A DNA stretch of 64,000 nt, from positions 1-64,000 of the IMG/VR virus record IMGVR_UViG_3300042305_001986, one strand, 5' to 3'. This DNA comes from a virus. Positions 43,937 through 52,575 of this stretch are shown here, piece by piece. A model generated the notes under the pieces. The model was given only the letters and a program-made list of their open reading frames with translations. It was not told the DNA's origin and made no database searches. A program made the position numbers and the translations under genes. Position 1 is the stretch's first letter, and the number at the start of each line of letters is the position of its first letter.

Positions 43937-44161
43937 ATGGAAAATCAAGAAGAACAAAAACCACTCGGTATTTTATTCAATACTCTGAATTATTACACAA
44001 TTGATGATTTGAATAAGTTTATAGATAATCTTACTGTTGAACAATCCATGTTCTGTTTGATGTGGTGCTGTGAATACGCACAGGGGAAGGGTATTCTGAG
44101 TTTGGAAGAGGCTGAAATTATAAGTAAATCTATAAGAAAAATCAGAAATTCTGAGGAATAA
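43937..44161 (+). CDS. Small protein of unknown function (74 aa)
   Basis: MENQEEQKPLGILFNTLNYY and SMFCLMWCCEYAQGKGILSL: mostly helical with three nearby cysteines. I take the ATG at 43937 because the alternative upstream start (TTG) is weak. It ends directly before a strong hairpin terminator shared with the capsid gene on the other strand. Family not recognised. Confidence 0.5.
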   Translation: MENQEEQKPLGILFNTLNYYTIDDLNKFIDNLTVEQSMFCLMWCCEYAQGKGILSLEEAEIISKSIRKIRNSEE

Positions 44162-44187
44162 AAAAAGGGAACCGAAGTTCCCTTTTT
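44162..44187. terminator. Bidirectional terminator
   Basis: AAAAAGGGAAC (44162-44172), loop CGAA, GTTCCCTTTTT (44177-44187). Perfect 11-bp stem with T-run on both strands, between convergent genes ending at 44161 and 44206. Confidence 0.9.
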
Positions 44188-44205
44188 CTTTGTGTTATGA
44201 ATTAA

Positions 44206-46059
44206 TTATCTCAATTCTCTAAGGTCAAATGTTCTAACACCATCAACTGTGATTCTACCATAGAATCTGTTGTTCACCATCTTCTTAGCGTATCTAGTCA
44301 TGATACCCTTGATTGGGGTGAAGTTGAATGGGTTATACATAGTTGGTGTCAACTGAAGTGGTACGTATGGTGCGTAAACGTAACCTGTGTCAAGTAATGA
44401 CGTTCCCTTGTGACCAATCAAGATTTGGTTTGGTGGGAAGTATGGGTCACGGTAAACCTGGTATCTACCAGACAATGTACCAACTCTTTCAATACCCATG
44501 TTGTATTGATCCTGTTCAGGAGCTGCGTTTGAAACGTGGAAGTATTCCAAGTCATCAAAAATAGCTGAAACTTCGGACGAAACAACGATCCAGTTAGCAC
44601 CACCTCTCAATGTTGATTTGTGGATTTGTGCAGAAAGTTGGTTGATCGCAGTGATCAATGTTTGGTTCCAATCCTTCTGTGTGTACTGTGTCAATGGGTT
44701 AGCGGTTGTACCTCTCTTCCAACCGTTGTAGTCCCATCTCAACTGCCACGCTGCACCTTTTCTCAAGTCTCTCAAGATTTCTCTATCGATTTCAGCTGCG
44801 ACTTGTTCTGACAACAACGCTGTCAATTCAGCCTCAGCGTCAATGTTGTGGAAAGCGGCAACGTCTTGAGCGAGTTCAGGTGACCATTGTGCTCTCAACT
44901 TTCTTTCGGTTACAGAAACGGTAACTGATTCAAGATCAAATGAAACTTCACCAATCTTATCTTCAAATTCCAATTCCTGATAAACTCTGAAAGTACATTC
45001 AAATTGAGATCCTGCGGTTGCAGTACCTGCAACGGTCAAAGTGAGACCCGAGTAACCATCCAATGATGCCGCTCCGATAGCACATGGTTGTTGTAGATCA
45101 ACTTCCAAGTAGATCAATCCTGTAGCGTCACAGAGGTTGTCGTACGCACCACCGTTTCCAGGGTAAGAACCACTGTAGAAGGTTGTTGATTGTTGTGATC
45201 CGTATTGAACAATACCCTTACCATACTTCTGAGTAACAACTCTGAAAAGAAGATCACCAGATCCCATACCTGAGAACGCACCTGTTGATTTTGCATTGAC
45301 TCTCAAGTCAGAAAGGAAAGATTCGTTGTCCATTTCTTGACCATCAGGTCCGATCAATTTACCAGCACCTGCTGAAGAGAAACCTGACATAACAATCAAA
45401 GCTTTTCTGTAAACAGGACCTCCGTCCGCACCTGTTGCAGCAACTTGTCCACCTGTCAAAGTGTAAGCCCCTGGTATTAATGTACCGTTAGACCAAACAA
45501 CAGTTGTTGCGTTTTTAGTGATCGCGGAGAACGCTCCTTTTGAATAATCAAAAAGACCAGGAGGATCTAAAGCTGCCTCATTACCTTCGTAGAATCTATC
45601 GTAAAGGTTTTTTTGGTTGTTATTGTAACCAGCACTTGATTCTGCTTGAGTTGGTCCGTCAACAGCACCGATAGGTCCGTAGTGAATACCACCTCCATCA
45701 GCATTAGTTCCACCAACCTCATAAGCCTGAATCTTAGGTACGAAGTAGAAAAGTTTACCGATTGGTAAGTTCATCGCCTGAACAGAAACGATATCATTAG
45801 CCAAAAGTTTTGAGAAAACTCTTCTGATGATAGGGAATACAACAGTTTCGAATGAACCTGAAGAATCTGTTGATGCCGCTTCGTTAATTAAGTGAGATGC
45901 TTGGTTCTCATAAAGTTGAGCCATGTTTTCTTTTAGGTGTCCGCCCAATCCTTCCAAGAAACCAAGTTTGTCCCATTTGTTTATAGTGTCTTCTTTGATA
46001 ACTTTAAGGTGCTTAAGACCAATGTTACCAACTAAACCACTTTCTAATAATGCTCCCAT
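44206..46059 (-). CDS. gp23-like major capsid protein
   Basis: 617 residues. The start (LKVIKEDTINKWDKLGFLEG ... MAQLYENQASHLINEA) and the stretch FETVVFPIIRRVFSKLLAND followed by IVSVQAM match the N-terminal arm and core of T4 gp23 (which has 'LENQ', 'FPVLISLVRR' and 'DICGVQPM'). The LYENQ region may be where the prohead protease cuts. Longer than T4 gp23 (521), probably by an insertion in the outer domain. HK97-like fold by family. Follows the scaffold gene at 20 bases on the minus strand and precedes the terminator. Confidence 0.88.
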   Translation of the reverse strand: MGALLESGLVGNIGLKHLKVIKEDTINKWDKLGFLEGLGGHLKENMAQLYENQASHLINEAASTDSSGSFETVVFPIIRRVFSKLLANDIVSVQAMNLPIGKLFYFVPKIQAYEVGGTNADGGGIHYGPIGAVDGPTQAESSAGYNNNQKNLYDRFYEGNEAALDPPGLFDYSKGAFSAITKNATTVVWSNGTLIPGAYTLTGGQVAATGADGGPVYRKALIVMSGFSSAGAGKLIGPDGQEMDNESFLSDLRVNAKSTGAFSGMGSGDLLFRVVTQKYGKGIVQYGSQQSTTFYSGSYPGNGGAYDNLCDATGLIYLEVDLQQPCAIGAASLDGYSGLTLTVAGTATAGSQFECTFRVYQELEFEDKIGEVSFDLESVTVSVTERKLRAQWSPELAQDVAAFHNIDAEAELTALLSEQVAAEIDREILRDLRKGAAWQLRWDYNGWKRGTTANPLTQYTQKDWNQTLITAINQLSAQIHKSTLRGGANWIVVSSEVSAIFDDLEYFHVSNAAPEQDQYNMGIERVGTLSGRYQVYRDPYFPPNQILIGHKGTSLLDTGYVYAPYVPLQLTPTMYNPFNFTPIKGIMTRYAKKMVNNRFYGRITVDGVRTFDLRELR

Positions 46060-46079
46060 GTTAAATTTTTTTGTTTAGT

Positions 46080-47327
46080 TTATTTGTTTATTTTACTCAT
46101 CAAATCTTTCATTCTCAAGAACTGAGCGTTCTCGTATGTTTTAGATTCAACTAAGTTTGTTGAACCTTTTTGTGGTGTTTTTTGAACTTTGTTTACCACA
46201 GATTCGGTTACAACATTTGTAGAGGAAACCAATTCATTCTTAATTGACTTATAGAGATTTTTTGATTCCTTTAATGTCTCTACGTTGTCAAATCTTTTAA
46301 GAATATTGATCTTCTCCTGTTTGGTTGTAGAATGTTCAGTGAACAATCTGGTAGCGTAAGCTAAATTCGAGTTGAAAATCGCAACCTCGTTCAATTTAGT
46401 TCTGAAAAGATCGAGAGCCTTTTTGTACTCTTCATTCTTTTCTTTGAGTTGACTTATTTGTTTCTTATAAGATTCTACCTCTAAATGACGAGGTGCTGCT
46501 TTTGGTTTTGGTAAACCTTTTCTTCCAAAAGCTCTTCCATTACCCAAGGTTCTAGCTGCTTCCTTGGCTTCTTCTTTGTGTGCCTCACCTTCGTGAGCCT
46601 CTTCGTATGTTTCTTCTAACTCAACTTCTTCCTCTTCTTCTTCGTCTTCTTCTTCGTCAAATTCAATTTCGTACATCACTTCTTCTTCATCCATGTCTTC
46701 CATTTCAGAAACTTCCATGTCCTCCATTTCAGAAACATCCATTTCTTCTTCAGATTCATCCATGTCTTCCATTTCGTCAAGGTCCATCATTTCTTCCAAT
46801 TCGTGATCTTCACCTTCCAATTGAATTTCATATTCTACATCTGCATTTTCATCTTTCAAGTGAATTTCGTCATCTTCCTTTTGGACGATAACTCCATCTT
46901 GGTCACCCATCAATTTGAAAACCTTTACGAGTTCTTCATCACTCATGTTTGTGATGTCGATTAAATCTTCGTCTTCCATTTCATCTTCAAAATCCATTTC
47001 GAGTTCTTCGTCATCCATAGATTCCAAATCCTCGTCTCCGAATTCTGCAGGAAGGTCAACGTCCATTTCCTCTTCATCATCAAGGTCGAGTTCAACTTCT
47101 TCTTCTCCCTCATCCCCCATCTCGGTGTCGAGTTCAAGATCAAGTTCATCTTCCTCTTCCTGTTCTTTAACCTCTTCAGTGTCACCACCTAAAGATTCTT
47201 TTACTAAAGACTTGATTTCTTCCTTCATAACTGAAGCAAGTATTCCTTTTGTGTTTTTTGCAATAGACTCTTCTAAGTTCTTCAACTGTAAGAGTGTATC
47301 GTCTAATAGAATTTCTTTTTTGTTCAT
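46080..47327 (-). CDS. gp22-like prohead scaffold protein
   Basis: Very acidic: residues ~45-250 are dominated by Glu/Asp (ELDLELDTEMGDEGEEEVEL, DEEEDEEEEEEVELEETYEE). N-terminal helix (LLQLKNLEESIAKNTKG) and C-terminal helical/Lys-rich part (YKKQISQLKEKNEEYKKALD). This acidic-middle, coiled-coil layout and the position between prohead protease and capsid genes are those of T4 gp22. Such proteins form the internal core and are digested by the protease. Function by position is well supported; sequence identity is low, as usual. Confidence 0.75.
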   Translation of the reverse strand: MNKKEILLDDTLLQLKNLEESIAKNTKGILASVMKEEIKSLVKESLGGDTEEVKEQEEEDELDLELDTEMGDEGEEEVELDLDDEEEMDVDLPAEFGDEDLESMDDEELEMDFEDEMEDEDLIDITNMSDEELVKVFKLMGDQDGVIVQKEDDEIHLKDENADVEYEIQLEGEDHELEEMMDLDEMEDMDESEEEMDVSEMEDMEVSEMEDMDEEEVMYEIEFDEEEDEEEEEEVELEETYEEAHEGEAHKEEAKEAARTLGNGRAFGRKGLPKPKAAPRHLEVESYKKQISQLKEKNEEYKKALDLFRTKLNEVAIFNSNLAYATRLFTEHSTTKQEKINILKRFDNVETLKESKNLYKSIKNELVSSTNVVTESVVNKVQKTPQKGSTNLVESKTYENAQFLRMKDLMSKINK

Positions 47328-47355
47328 TTTCTATTTAAGTAGATTTATTTTTCTT

Positions 47356-47363
47356 AATAAATA
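47356..47363 (-). promoter_or_regulatory. TATTTATT motif before the scaffold gene
   Basis: TATTTATT on the coding strand, 28 bases before the ATG at 47327. Candidate late promoter for the capsid genes. Confidence 0.3.
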
Positions 47364-47413
47364 TACCTATCTATAGAAAAATTTAATTTTTTTTGTATAT
47401 TGATAAAATTAAA

Positions 47414-47445
47414 TAAAAAAAGGGGTCATTTGACCCCTCTTTTAT
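47414..47445 (-). terminator. Rho-independent terminator
   Basis: AGGGGTCA (47421-47428) and TGACCCCT (47431-47438) form the stem, followed on the minus strand by a long T-run from the A-stretch at 47414-47420. It ends transcripts of the DUF4494-like gene at 47442. Confidence 0.85.
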
Positions 47446-47654
47446 TTTTCAATTACTTCGTTGATTTTACTTTCAATTACACTTGTGATTCTCCAATCTT
47501 CAGTGTACCTTTCAAAAATCTTTGTAACTTTTGCTTCAACATCGGTTACACTAAAACCCCTCACCAATTTCTCTTCTCTTGTTTTTTTGGTTTTACCAGT
47601 TTGAATATCTACTGTTTCAAATTGGATTTTTGCAATGAAATATTTTTCGTCCAT
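47442..47654 (-). CDS. DUF4494-like small protein (70 aa)
   Basis: MDEKYFIAKIQFETVDIQTG and EEKLVRGFSVTDVEAKVTKI read like DUF4494, a short conserved Bacteroidota protein (start W/Y-F-x-x-K-x-x-Y-E and 'A-x-S-F-T-E-A-E'). The role of DUF4494 is unknown. It is 10 bases downstream of the prohead protease gene and ends in a terminator. Supports a Bacteroidota host. Confidence 0.55.
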   Translation of the reverse strand: MDEKYFIAKIQFETVDIQTGKTKKTREEKLVRGFSVTDVEAKVTKIFERYTEDWRITSVIESKINEVIEK

Positions 47655-47664
47655 AATTAATTAT

Positions 47665-48393
47665 TTATCTTCCTAAAAAATCGGAAAGTTTGTTCATTAA
47701 ATCAAGAGACTTACCCAATCCTTTTTCAGATTCTGGTTTTCTTAAATTTCTTTCTTCTTCTATGTTTTCCTCAAAGTTGAATTTATCTTCAGGTTTGTCA
47801 AAAAGATATGCTCCTGGTGTGGATGGTGAACTAACTAAATCAAAACAGATTAACTCAAAGTCGTCTTGTACTTCATTTTGTTCTCCCTTCTTTTTTAAAG
47901 TCCCCACCCCTCTTGAAGATATACCCATCGTACATCCTTGTCTCATAAGGTTTGCTGCGATGTCACCAGGTGTAGAAACAATACCTGTTTCGTGAAACGC
48001 TGGTGAGGTTAGAAGTCTTAATTTACCCATCAAGGTATTTCCGTCCCACCATACATCATCAATAATGTGTGAAACTCTTTCCAAATCTACAATAGATGAT
48101 TCGGGGTGATTCAATTCTGAAAGGGAAGTTCCCTTTTGAATCATTCTCTTATAATTTTCTGCTTCTCTTTTTAATATTTTTTCGGGATATAATCTTCCGT
48201 TTCTATTTGGAGTATCAAACTTTTGAAGAACAGCATAGAATATAAATGGTCTGGAATGATCTCTCATTGACTTGGATTCCATGATAACCTTTTCGTTTTC
48301 AGGATGATTTGGTGAGATATATCCCGCGTCATGCTCTACCAAAATACCTTTACCGGTTTCGTGAGCCTCAAGTACTCTTAGTTGTTCTTTCAT
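47665..48393 (-). CDS. gp21-like prohead protease
   Basis: Motifs of the T4 gp21 family: TPNRNGRLYP (62-70), SELNHPESS with the catalytic His96, ERVSHII and DDVWW, STPGDIA, and GISSRGVGTL with the catalytic Ser159 or Ser160, then CFDLVSSPSTPGAY. The enzyme cuts scaffold and capsid arms during head maturation. Size (242) close to T4 gp21 (212). The last ~50 residues are acidic and may be self-cleaved. A TATTTATC element precedes it. Confidence 0.88.
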   Translation of the reverse strand: MKEQLRVLEAHETGKGILVEHDAGYISPNHPENEKVIMESKSMRDHSRPFIFYAVLQKFDTPNRNGRLYPEKILKREAENYKRMIQKGTSLSELNHPESSIVDLERVSHIIDDVWWDGNTLMGKLRLLTSPAFHETGIVSTPGDIAANLMRQGCTMGISSRGVGTLKKKGEQNEVQDDFELICFDLVSSPSTPGAYLFDKPEDKFNFEENIEEERNLRKPESEKGLGKSLDLMNKLSDFLGR

Positions 48394-49213
48394 TTTTTTT
48401 ACTAGATAAATATGTTGTAATATAATTATTAATGTCTTTTGAGACTTTTCTTATCGAGTTTTCGTCAACTAATGAACCGAATTCAACCTCAATAGAGACA
48501 GTAAAACGTATTAAATAAAACATTCCGTTGTCCCAAGCAAGCTGTGTTGAATTGTCAACTTCACCATTTTCGATTAACTCTTTTGTGTCCTCAGCCAATT
48601 GAGAAATCATTTTGGTGACATTTAAAATATATCCATTTCCATCTTCACGAACACCCGATCCATCGGGGTATCCCAAATAATCACTGATTGTCTGAAATAT
48701 TTTGGAATTTATTTTATCTTTTATTGAAATTTTAATTGCTGTTTCTATGAATATACAAATTATAGATTTTTCATAATCCGAAAAATTCTTAATATTTTTT
48801 TTGTTTTCAGAAGATATTACATCATTCCAATAATCATAACAATCTATGTCCCAAAACCCTTGTGTTAACCATCTATCTTCTTTTGTCTCACGATCAAAGA
48901 ATATCTCAAAATCTCTTAACTTATCAATACGATAGAAATATTCATCACCATCCTTTGATAAACCCCTACTATGATCATCCAACACTTCGAATATAAGTTC
49001 ATTAAGTTCCTGATCACCGACAGATGTAACATATTTTAATGTTGATGCTGGATATTGGTGATATAGATCAAGTAAAATAGAGGTAGGAATTGAATCACCA
49101 CTCGATTTAATTTTTTTATAAAAAACTTCAATATTACCACCGAAAAAAGCCTCGATAAATTCTACGAGACTTTTATCGGTTTCTTGTGATAACTCAATAA
49201 ATTTTTCAATCAT
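48368..49213 (-). CDS. Protein of unknown function, head module (281 aa)
   Basis: Not recognised. Acidic and aromatic-rich, with helices and a patch (GFWDIDCYDYWNDVISSENK). Overlaps the protease gene by 26 bases on the same strand. No signal or membrane segments. Its place between the protease and portal genes suggests a head-assembly or neck role. Confidence 0.6.
   Translation of the reverse strand: MIEKFIELSQETDKSLVEFIEAFFGGNIEVFYKKIKSSGDSIPTSILLDLYHQYPASTLKYVTSVGDQELNELIFEVLDDHSRGLSKDGDEYFYRIDKLRDFEIFFDRETKEDRWLTQGFWDIDCYDYWNDVISSENKKNIKNFSDYEKSIICIFIETAIKISIKDKINSKIFQTISDYLGYPDGSGVREDGNGYILNVTKMISQLAEDTKELIENGEVDNSTQLAWDNGMFYLIRFTVSIEVEFGSLVDENSIRKVSKDINNYITTYLSSKKNERTTKST
48405..48412 (-). 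promoter_or_regulatory. TATTTATC motif before the protease gene
   Basis: TATTTATC on the coding strand, 11 bases before the ATG at 48393. Inside the 3' end of the preceding gene. Confidence 0.25.
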
Positions 49214-49228
49214 ATAAATAAATATAAT

Positions 49229-49681
49229 TTACACCAACAATTTTACGGGTGTTTCCATCTTTGAAAGATGAAATGAAAAATACCTGTTGGATTTAAAACT
49301 ATTTTTTGTAATATATTTACAGATTGTTGTTAATGATTTTTTTAATTGTTCTGATTTGAAATCAATATATTCATCCAAAAATAATGTGATTTCCAAATTC
49401 ATAAAACTCCTCTTCCCTTCCTGAATTCCTGAGGTTCTAAGATCCAAATCGACGATTGTTCTTCCGTTGAATATATTCAGATCTATTGAATCCAATAATT
49501 TGTGTTTAATGTCCCTTCTTAATGTATTGACCACCGATGACCACGATTCAAGATCCGTTATTGGCTCCACCCACGCCTGAATGACCAAATAAATTGATTT
49601 CATAGATTTAAAATCTACCGTTCCATAATTTATTTTGAAATCTTTAAATCCATTAATCTTAATTGATTTTCCCTTCTTCAT
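49229..49681 (-). CDS. Protein of unknown function (150 aa)
   Basis: Alternating strands and helices: SIYLVIQAWVEPITDLESWS, DLDLRTSGIQEGKRSFMNLE, YFSFHLSKMETPVKLLV. Length and strand order would suit a neck or tail-completion type protein (T4 gp13-15 region), but no signature is visible. It begins 110 bases from the divergent bS21 gene, so a divergent promoter lies between. Confidence 0.6.
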   Translation of the reverse strand: MKKGKSIKINGFKDFKINYGTVDFKSMKSIYLVIQAWVEPITDLESWSSVVNTLRRDIKHKLLDSIDLNIFNGRTIVDLDLRTSGIQEGKRSFMNLEITLFLDEYIDFKSEQLKKSLTTICKYITKNSFKSNRYFSFHLSKMETPVKLLV

Positions 49682-49767
49682 AAAATTCCTTCATATGTAA
49701 AAACGTTTATTTTTCGAAAAACATAATAAAAATAAGGGTTATTGTCAAAATTTCGTAAATTCGTTTG

Positions 49768-49775
49768 TATTTATC
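49768..49775 (+). promoter_or_regulatory. TATTTATC motif before bS21
   Basis: TGTATTTATCG lies 16 bases before the bS21 start at 49792. The 110-base gap upstream also holds the palindrome TTTTTCGAAAAA. Confidence 0.35.
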
Positions 49776-49791
49776 GTTACAAATACAACTT

Positions 49792-49977
49792 ATGATAATA
49801 GTAGAGGTAAATAAAAAAAATATAGAGGCCGCTCTGAAAACTTATAAATATAAAGTTTATAAGACCCAAGTTCACAAAAAACTGTGGGAAAATAAAGAAT
49901 ATATTAAAGATTCAGTGAAAAACAGAGAAAAGATGAATAAGGCCATCTATGTAAACGACAAGTTTAAGAAAGATTAA
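49792..49977 (+). CDS. rpsU: Ribosomal protein bS21 homologue
   Basis: 61 residues: MIIVEVNKKNIEAALKTYKY, KVYKTQVHKKLWENKEYIK, then a basic tail. This follows Bacteroidota bS21 (start M-I/L-I-x-x-x-x-x-x-x-I-x-x-A-L-K-x-Y-K, then K-T-x-V, then Y/F-I-K). bS21 sits on the small subunit near the 3' end of 16S rRNA and affects initiation. Phage bS21 proteins are thought to replace or supplement the host's. I chose the ATG at 49792; an in-frame TTG nine codons earlier overlaps the motif. No Shine-Dalgarno sequence precedes it. It is the only plus-strand gene inside the head module. Confidence 0.85.
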   Translation: MIIVEVNKKNIEAALKTYKYKVYKTQVHKKLWENKEYIKDSVKNREKMNKAIYVNDKFKKD

Positions 49978-50645
49978 ACTATCTCGTTCAAGAATTTCCT
50001 GAGTTCAAACAATGAACGGTGGGATTTATCATAGGACCCCAACTTTGATTTCAACTGATCCAATTTATCTTCTTCTATAGTATTTTTCTCAAATACAGAA
50101 ACAATTTCAGATTTAGTTTCCTCAATTAAGTTTGTCAAATCACCTTCAGTTAATTCCTTCATTTCTTTGAGTAATGAAAGTTCTTCCTCTGAAAGACTTT
50201 CTAAGATTGGTTTGATTTTGGAATTTGCAATATCCACTTGCATAGATAAAGGAAGATAAATGGTTTCGTTTACCTCATCTTTTTTTTGAAGATTTTCCAA
50301 CAAAGAAAGTTTTGTCTGAACCTTTTTTTCTATGTTTGTTGAAAAGATCAAATTATCAATAGATTCGTAGTTATTGAATCCCTCAGACAAATACTTTTGA
50401 ATATCTTTTCTTTTATATAATTCTTTTAATCTATCAATAGATTCATTAAGGAACATTTCACTGAATTCCTTGTCATATCCTTTTTTGAATGACAATTCAT
50501 AATAGATATTTGTCGCCTCTTTCAAGTTCTTATTTTTTAAGACGTGATTCTTAAATTTGGTAAATGAACTTTTGAAGGTTCCTTTTTTATAACCTTCCAC
50601 CAATTCATTTTCGAGTTGGGTGATATAACTTCCTAATGTTTTCAT
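49974..50645 (-). CDS. Helical protein next to portal gene (223 aa)
   Basis: All-helical, Lys/Glu-rich (LGSYITQLENELVEGYKKG, EELSLLKEMKELTEGDLTNL). Ends convergently with bS21 (four-base overlap). It directly follows the portal gene on the minus strand (12 bases). Likely a head or packaging accessory protein; not recognised. Confidence 0.6.
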   Translation of the reverse strand: MKTLGSYITQLENELVEGYKKGTFKSSFTKFKNHVLKNKNLKEATNIYYELSFKKGYDKEFSEMFLNESIDRLKELYKRKDIQKYLSEGFNNYESIDNLIFSTNIEKKVQTKLSLLENLQKKDEVNETIYLPLSMQVDIANSKIKPILESLSEEELSLLKEMKELTEGDLTNLIEETKSEIVSVFEKNTIEEDKLDQLKSKLGSYDKSHRSLFELRKFLNEIV

Positions 50646-50657
50646 ACTAAATAAATA

Positions 50658-52535
50658 TTATGATTTTAGTAACTCGTTCAATTTTTGATCAATCTCCTCT
50701 AAAGATTTTTTAGCTTTGTTAATGTTTAGTTCAACAACACCGTTTAACATACTATCTTCAAGGATTAAATTCTCATCTCTTTCCTTGGATTCGGGAGTTA
50801 CTTCTGCGGTGGGAGTTTCTGTTTCAGCACCACCTGTTTCAGCACCACCTGTTTCAGATGCGGGTTCGGGTGTTGTGGTTCCGCCACCTAAATCACCAAA
50901 ACCACTTAAATCAGGACTTGTTGTTTCTCCACCACCGGGTGTTGTTGCCTCACCAGCACCCGCTTCACCTTCCTCCTTTGGTTTTCCATTACCGTATAAC
51001 TTGTCAATATTGTCAAATATACCTGTTTTAGTAATTACATTCGGAGTTTCCTCAAGTTCCTTAGCTACAGCTTTTTCAATTCTTTGTTGTTGAATATCCA
51101 ACTTAATTTCTTCATCACTGAATCCAAGAATGTGTTTCTTAGCCCAAGAAGCAGATACCGCTTGAATACCATTTCCAGGATCAGTAACCGCGTCTCTGTA
51201 AAGTGCAATTTTAGATTGAAGTTGTTCAATCTTCAACATATCCTGTTGTGTTGATGGGTTTGTTAGACCCAAAGTGAAGTTATTAAGTTCGTCCTCAAAT
51301 CCCAAGATATATAGATGAATAATCGCGATTTTATTCAATTCTTGAATCATCGCTTGTTGAATTCTATTAATGGTTCTTGAGAATCTAATATCCAAAAGAG
51401 AAAGATTCTTACCATCACCAACCACTTCTTCAAAACCAAGGAATGCTTTTGGTATTCTCAAAGCAGTTAACAATTTCTTTTGAATATATTCAATATCCGC
51501 AATTTCACTCAGATTTTGAGCACCCGGTAAAGTATCAATTGGATTTGGTGCGTTTGGATCACGAACAGGAATAAAATAATCTTGGTCTACAGCCATCTGA
51601 TTATATCTCATATCAACATTACCATTCTTGGGATCCACAATTTGGTCTCTCTTGAATTTGTTGGCAACTCTCTGTACATACGCTTCCACATCTTTGTCAT
51701 CCATATTTCCAACAAAAACTTTAAAAACCCTTCTTTCAGGTGCTCTTGATGTTCTATAGATCAACATCGCATCTTCAGACAAAAGAAGTTGTTTCCAAAC
51801 CCTTCTTGCTTTTTCTAACATAGAAGTTCCATAAGGTAATTTTGAGTCGTCACCCAAAAGTCTAAAGTGAGCAACCTCCCACGTATTGAATTCTATATTT
51901 TTATTTTTCCATGTGAAAGTCAAGTGAGTGTTTTCAACACCGGTATTCATTGCAACGGTATTAACAACCATACCCCTCTCAAATCTTTCGATTTCAATAT
52001 TTGGTAGTTGTTGTGCTCCGACAACACCTTGTTCAGGATCAATCTTTAAGTAGAGAAAATTATCACCATACTTACAAGTGTTTCTTGTCCACATAGGTAA
52101 GTTGGTGTTGATGTCCAACTTGTTATTGAACAAGTCGGCCAAAATACTTTTGATTCTATTAGATTCTGAATATATTTGAAGAATAAATCCATTTTCGTTC
52201 GGAGTGGTTGATTCCTCGGCATAAATGTCCAACGCTGCGGATATTTCGGGTGTAAACTCCATAGATTCATAGTCATAATATGAAGCCAACCTTGTTGGTT
52301 CATAATATACGGCTTGTGTGTAAAGATTGTTTTCAACCTTTGACCATTGGTTTGCCAAATACAAACTCTGTTGAGCTTGAAGTTTTTCCTTCTCGTATTC
52401 CCCTTTGGATTTGGTTCTTAAAATTTCTTTTTTATCAAACCTATATTGAGGAACTTGTTGATCCAATGTGGAATCTGGTCCAAAGACCCTTGAAAGTCGT
52501 TGCCAAATTGTATATTGTTGATTAGTTTGTGCCAT
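50658..52535 (-). CDS. gp20-like portal protein
   Basis: Residues ~75-105 (YYEPTRLASYYDYESMEFTP, EISAALDIYAEE) match T4 gp20 ('R-x-x-x-Y-R-x-M-x-x-x-x-E-I-x-x-A-x-x-I'). GMVVNTVAMNTGVENTH and PYGTSMLEKARRVWKQLLL, followed by SEDAMLIYRTSRAPERRVFK, follow the gp20 order. The ~90-residue Gly/Thr/Glu-rich region before the end (GGGETTSPDLSGFGDLGGG) is extra compared with T4. Forms the dodecameric channel at the packaging vertex. An AATAAATA (TATTTATT on the coding strand) lies 24 bases upstream. Confidence 0.88.
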   Translation of the reverse strand: MAQTNQQYTIWQRLSRVFGPDSTLDQQVPQYRFDKKEILRTKSKGEYEKEKLQAQQSLYLANQWSKVENNLYTQAVYYEPTRLASYYDYESMEFTPEISAALDIYAEESTTPNENGFILQIYSESNRIKSILADLFNNKLDINTNLPMWTRNTCKYGDNFLYLKIDPEQGVVGAQQLPNIEIERFERGMVVNTVAMNTGVENTHLTFTWKNKNIEFNTWEVAHFRLLGDDSKLPYGTSMLEKARRVWKQLLLSEDAMLIYRTSRAPERRVFKVFVGNMDDKDVEAYVQRVANKFKRDQIVDPKNGNVDMRYNQMAVDQDYFIPVRDPNAPNPIDTLPGAQNLSEIADIEYIQKKLLTALRIPKAFLGFEEVVGDGKNLSLLDIRFSRTINRIQQAMIQELNKIAIIHLYILGFEDELNNFTLGLTNPSTQQDMLKIEQLQSKIALYRDAVTDPGNGIQAVSASWAKKHILGFSDEEIKLDIQQQRIEKAVAKELEETPNVITKTGIFDNIDKLYGNGKPKEEGEAGAGEATTPGGGETTSPDLSGFGDLGGGTTTPEPASETGGAETGGAETETPTAEVTPESKERDENLILEDSMLNGVVELNINKAKKSLEEIDQKLNELLKS

Positions 52536-52559
52536 AGTAATTAAAATAGTAGTTTTTTC

Positions 52560-52567
52560 AATAAATA
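52560..52567 (-). promoter_or_regulatory. TATTTATT motif before the portal gene
   Basis: TGTATTTATTG on the coding strand, 24 bases before the portal ATG at 52535. Confidence 0.3.
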
Positions 52568-52575
52568 CAATATTA

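Noticed and set aside
46580-47376. Plus-strand Ser-rich and Pro/Leu-rich frames opposite the scaffold gene
   Set aside because: They are shadows of the Glu/Asp-rich codons of the gp22-like gene.
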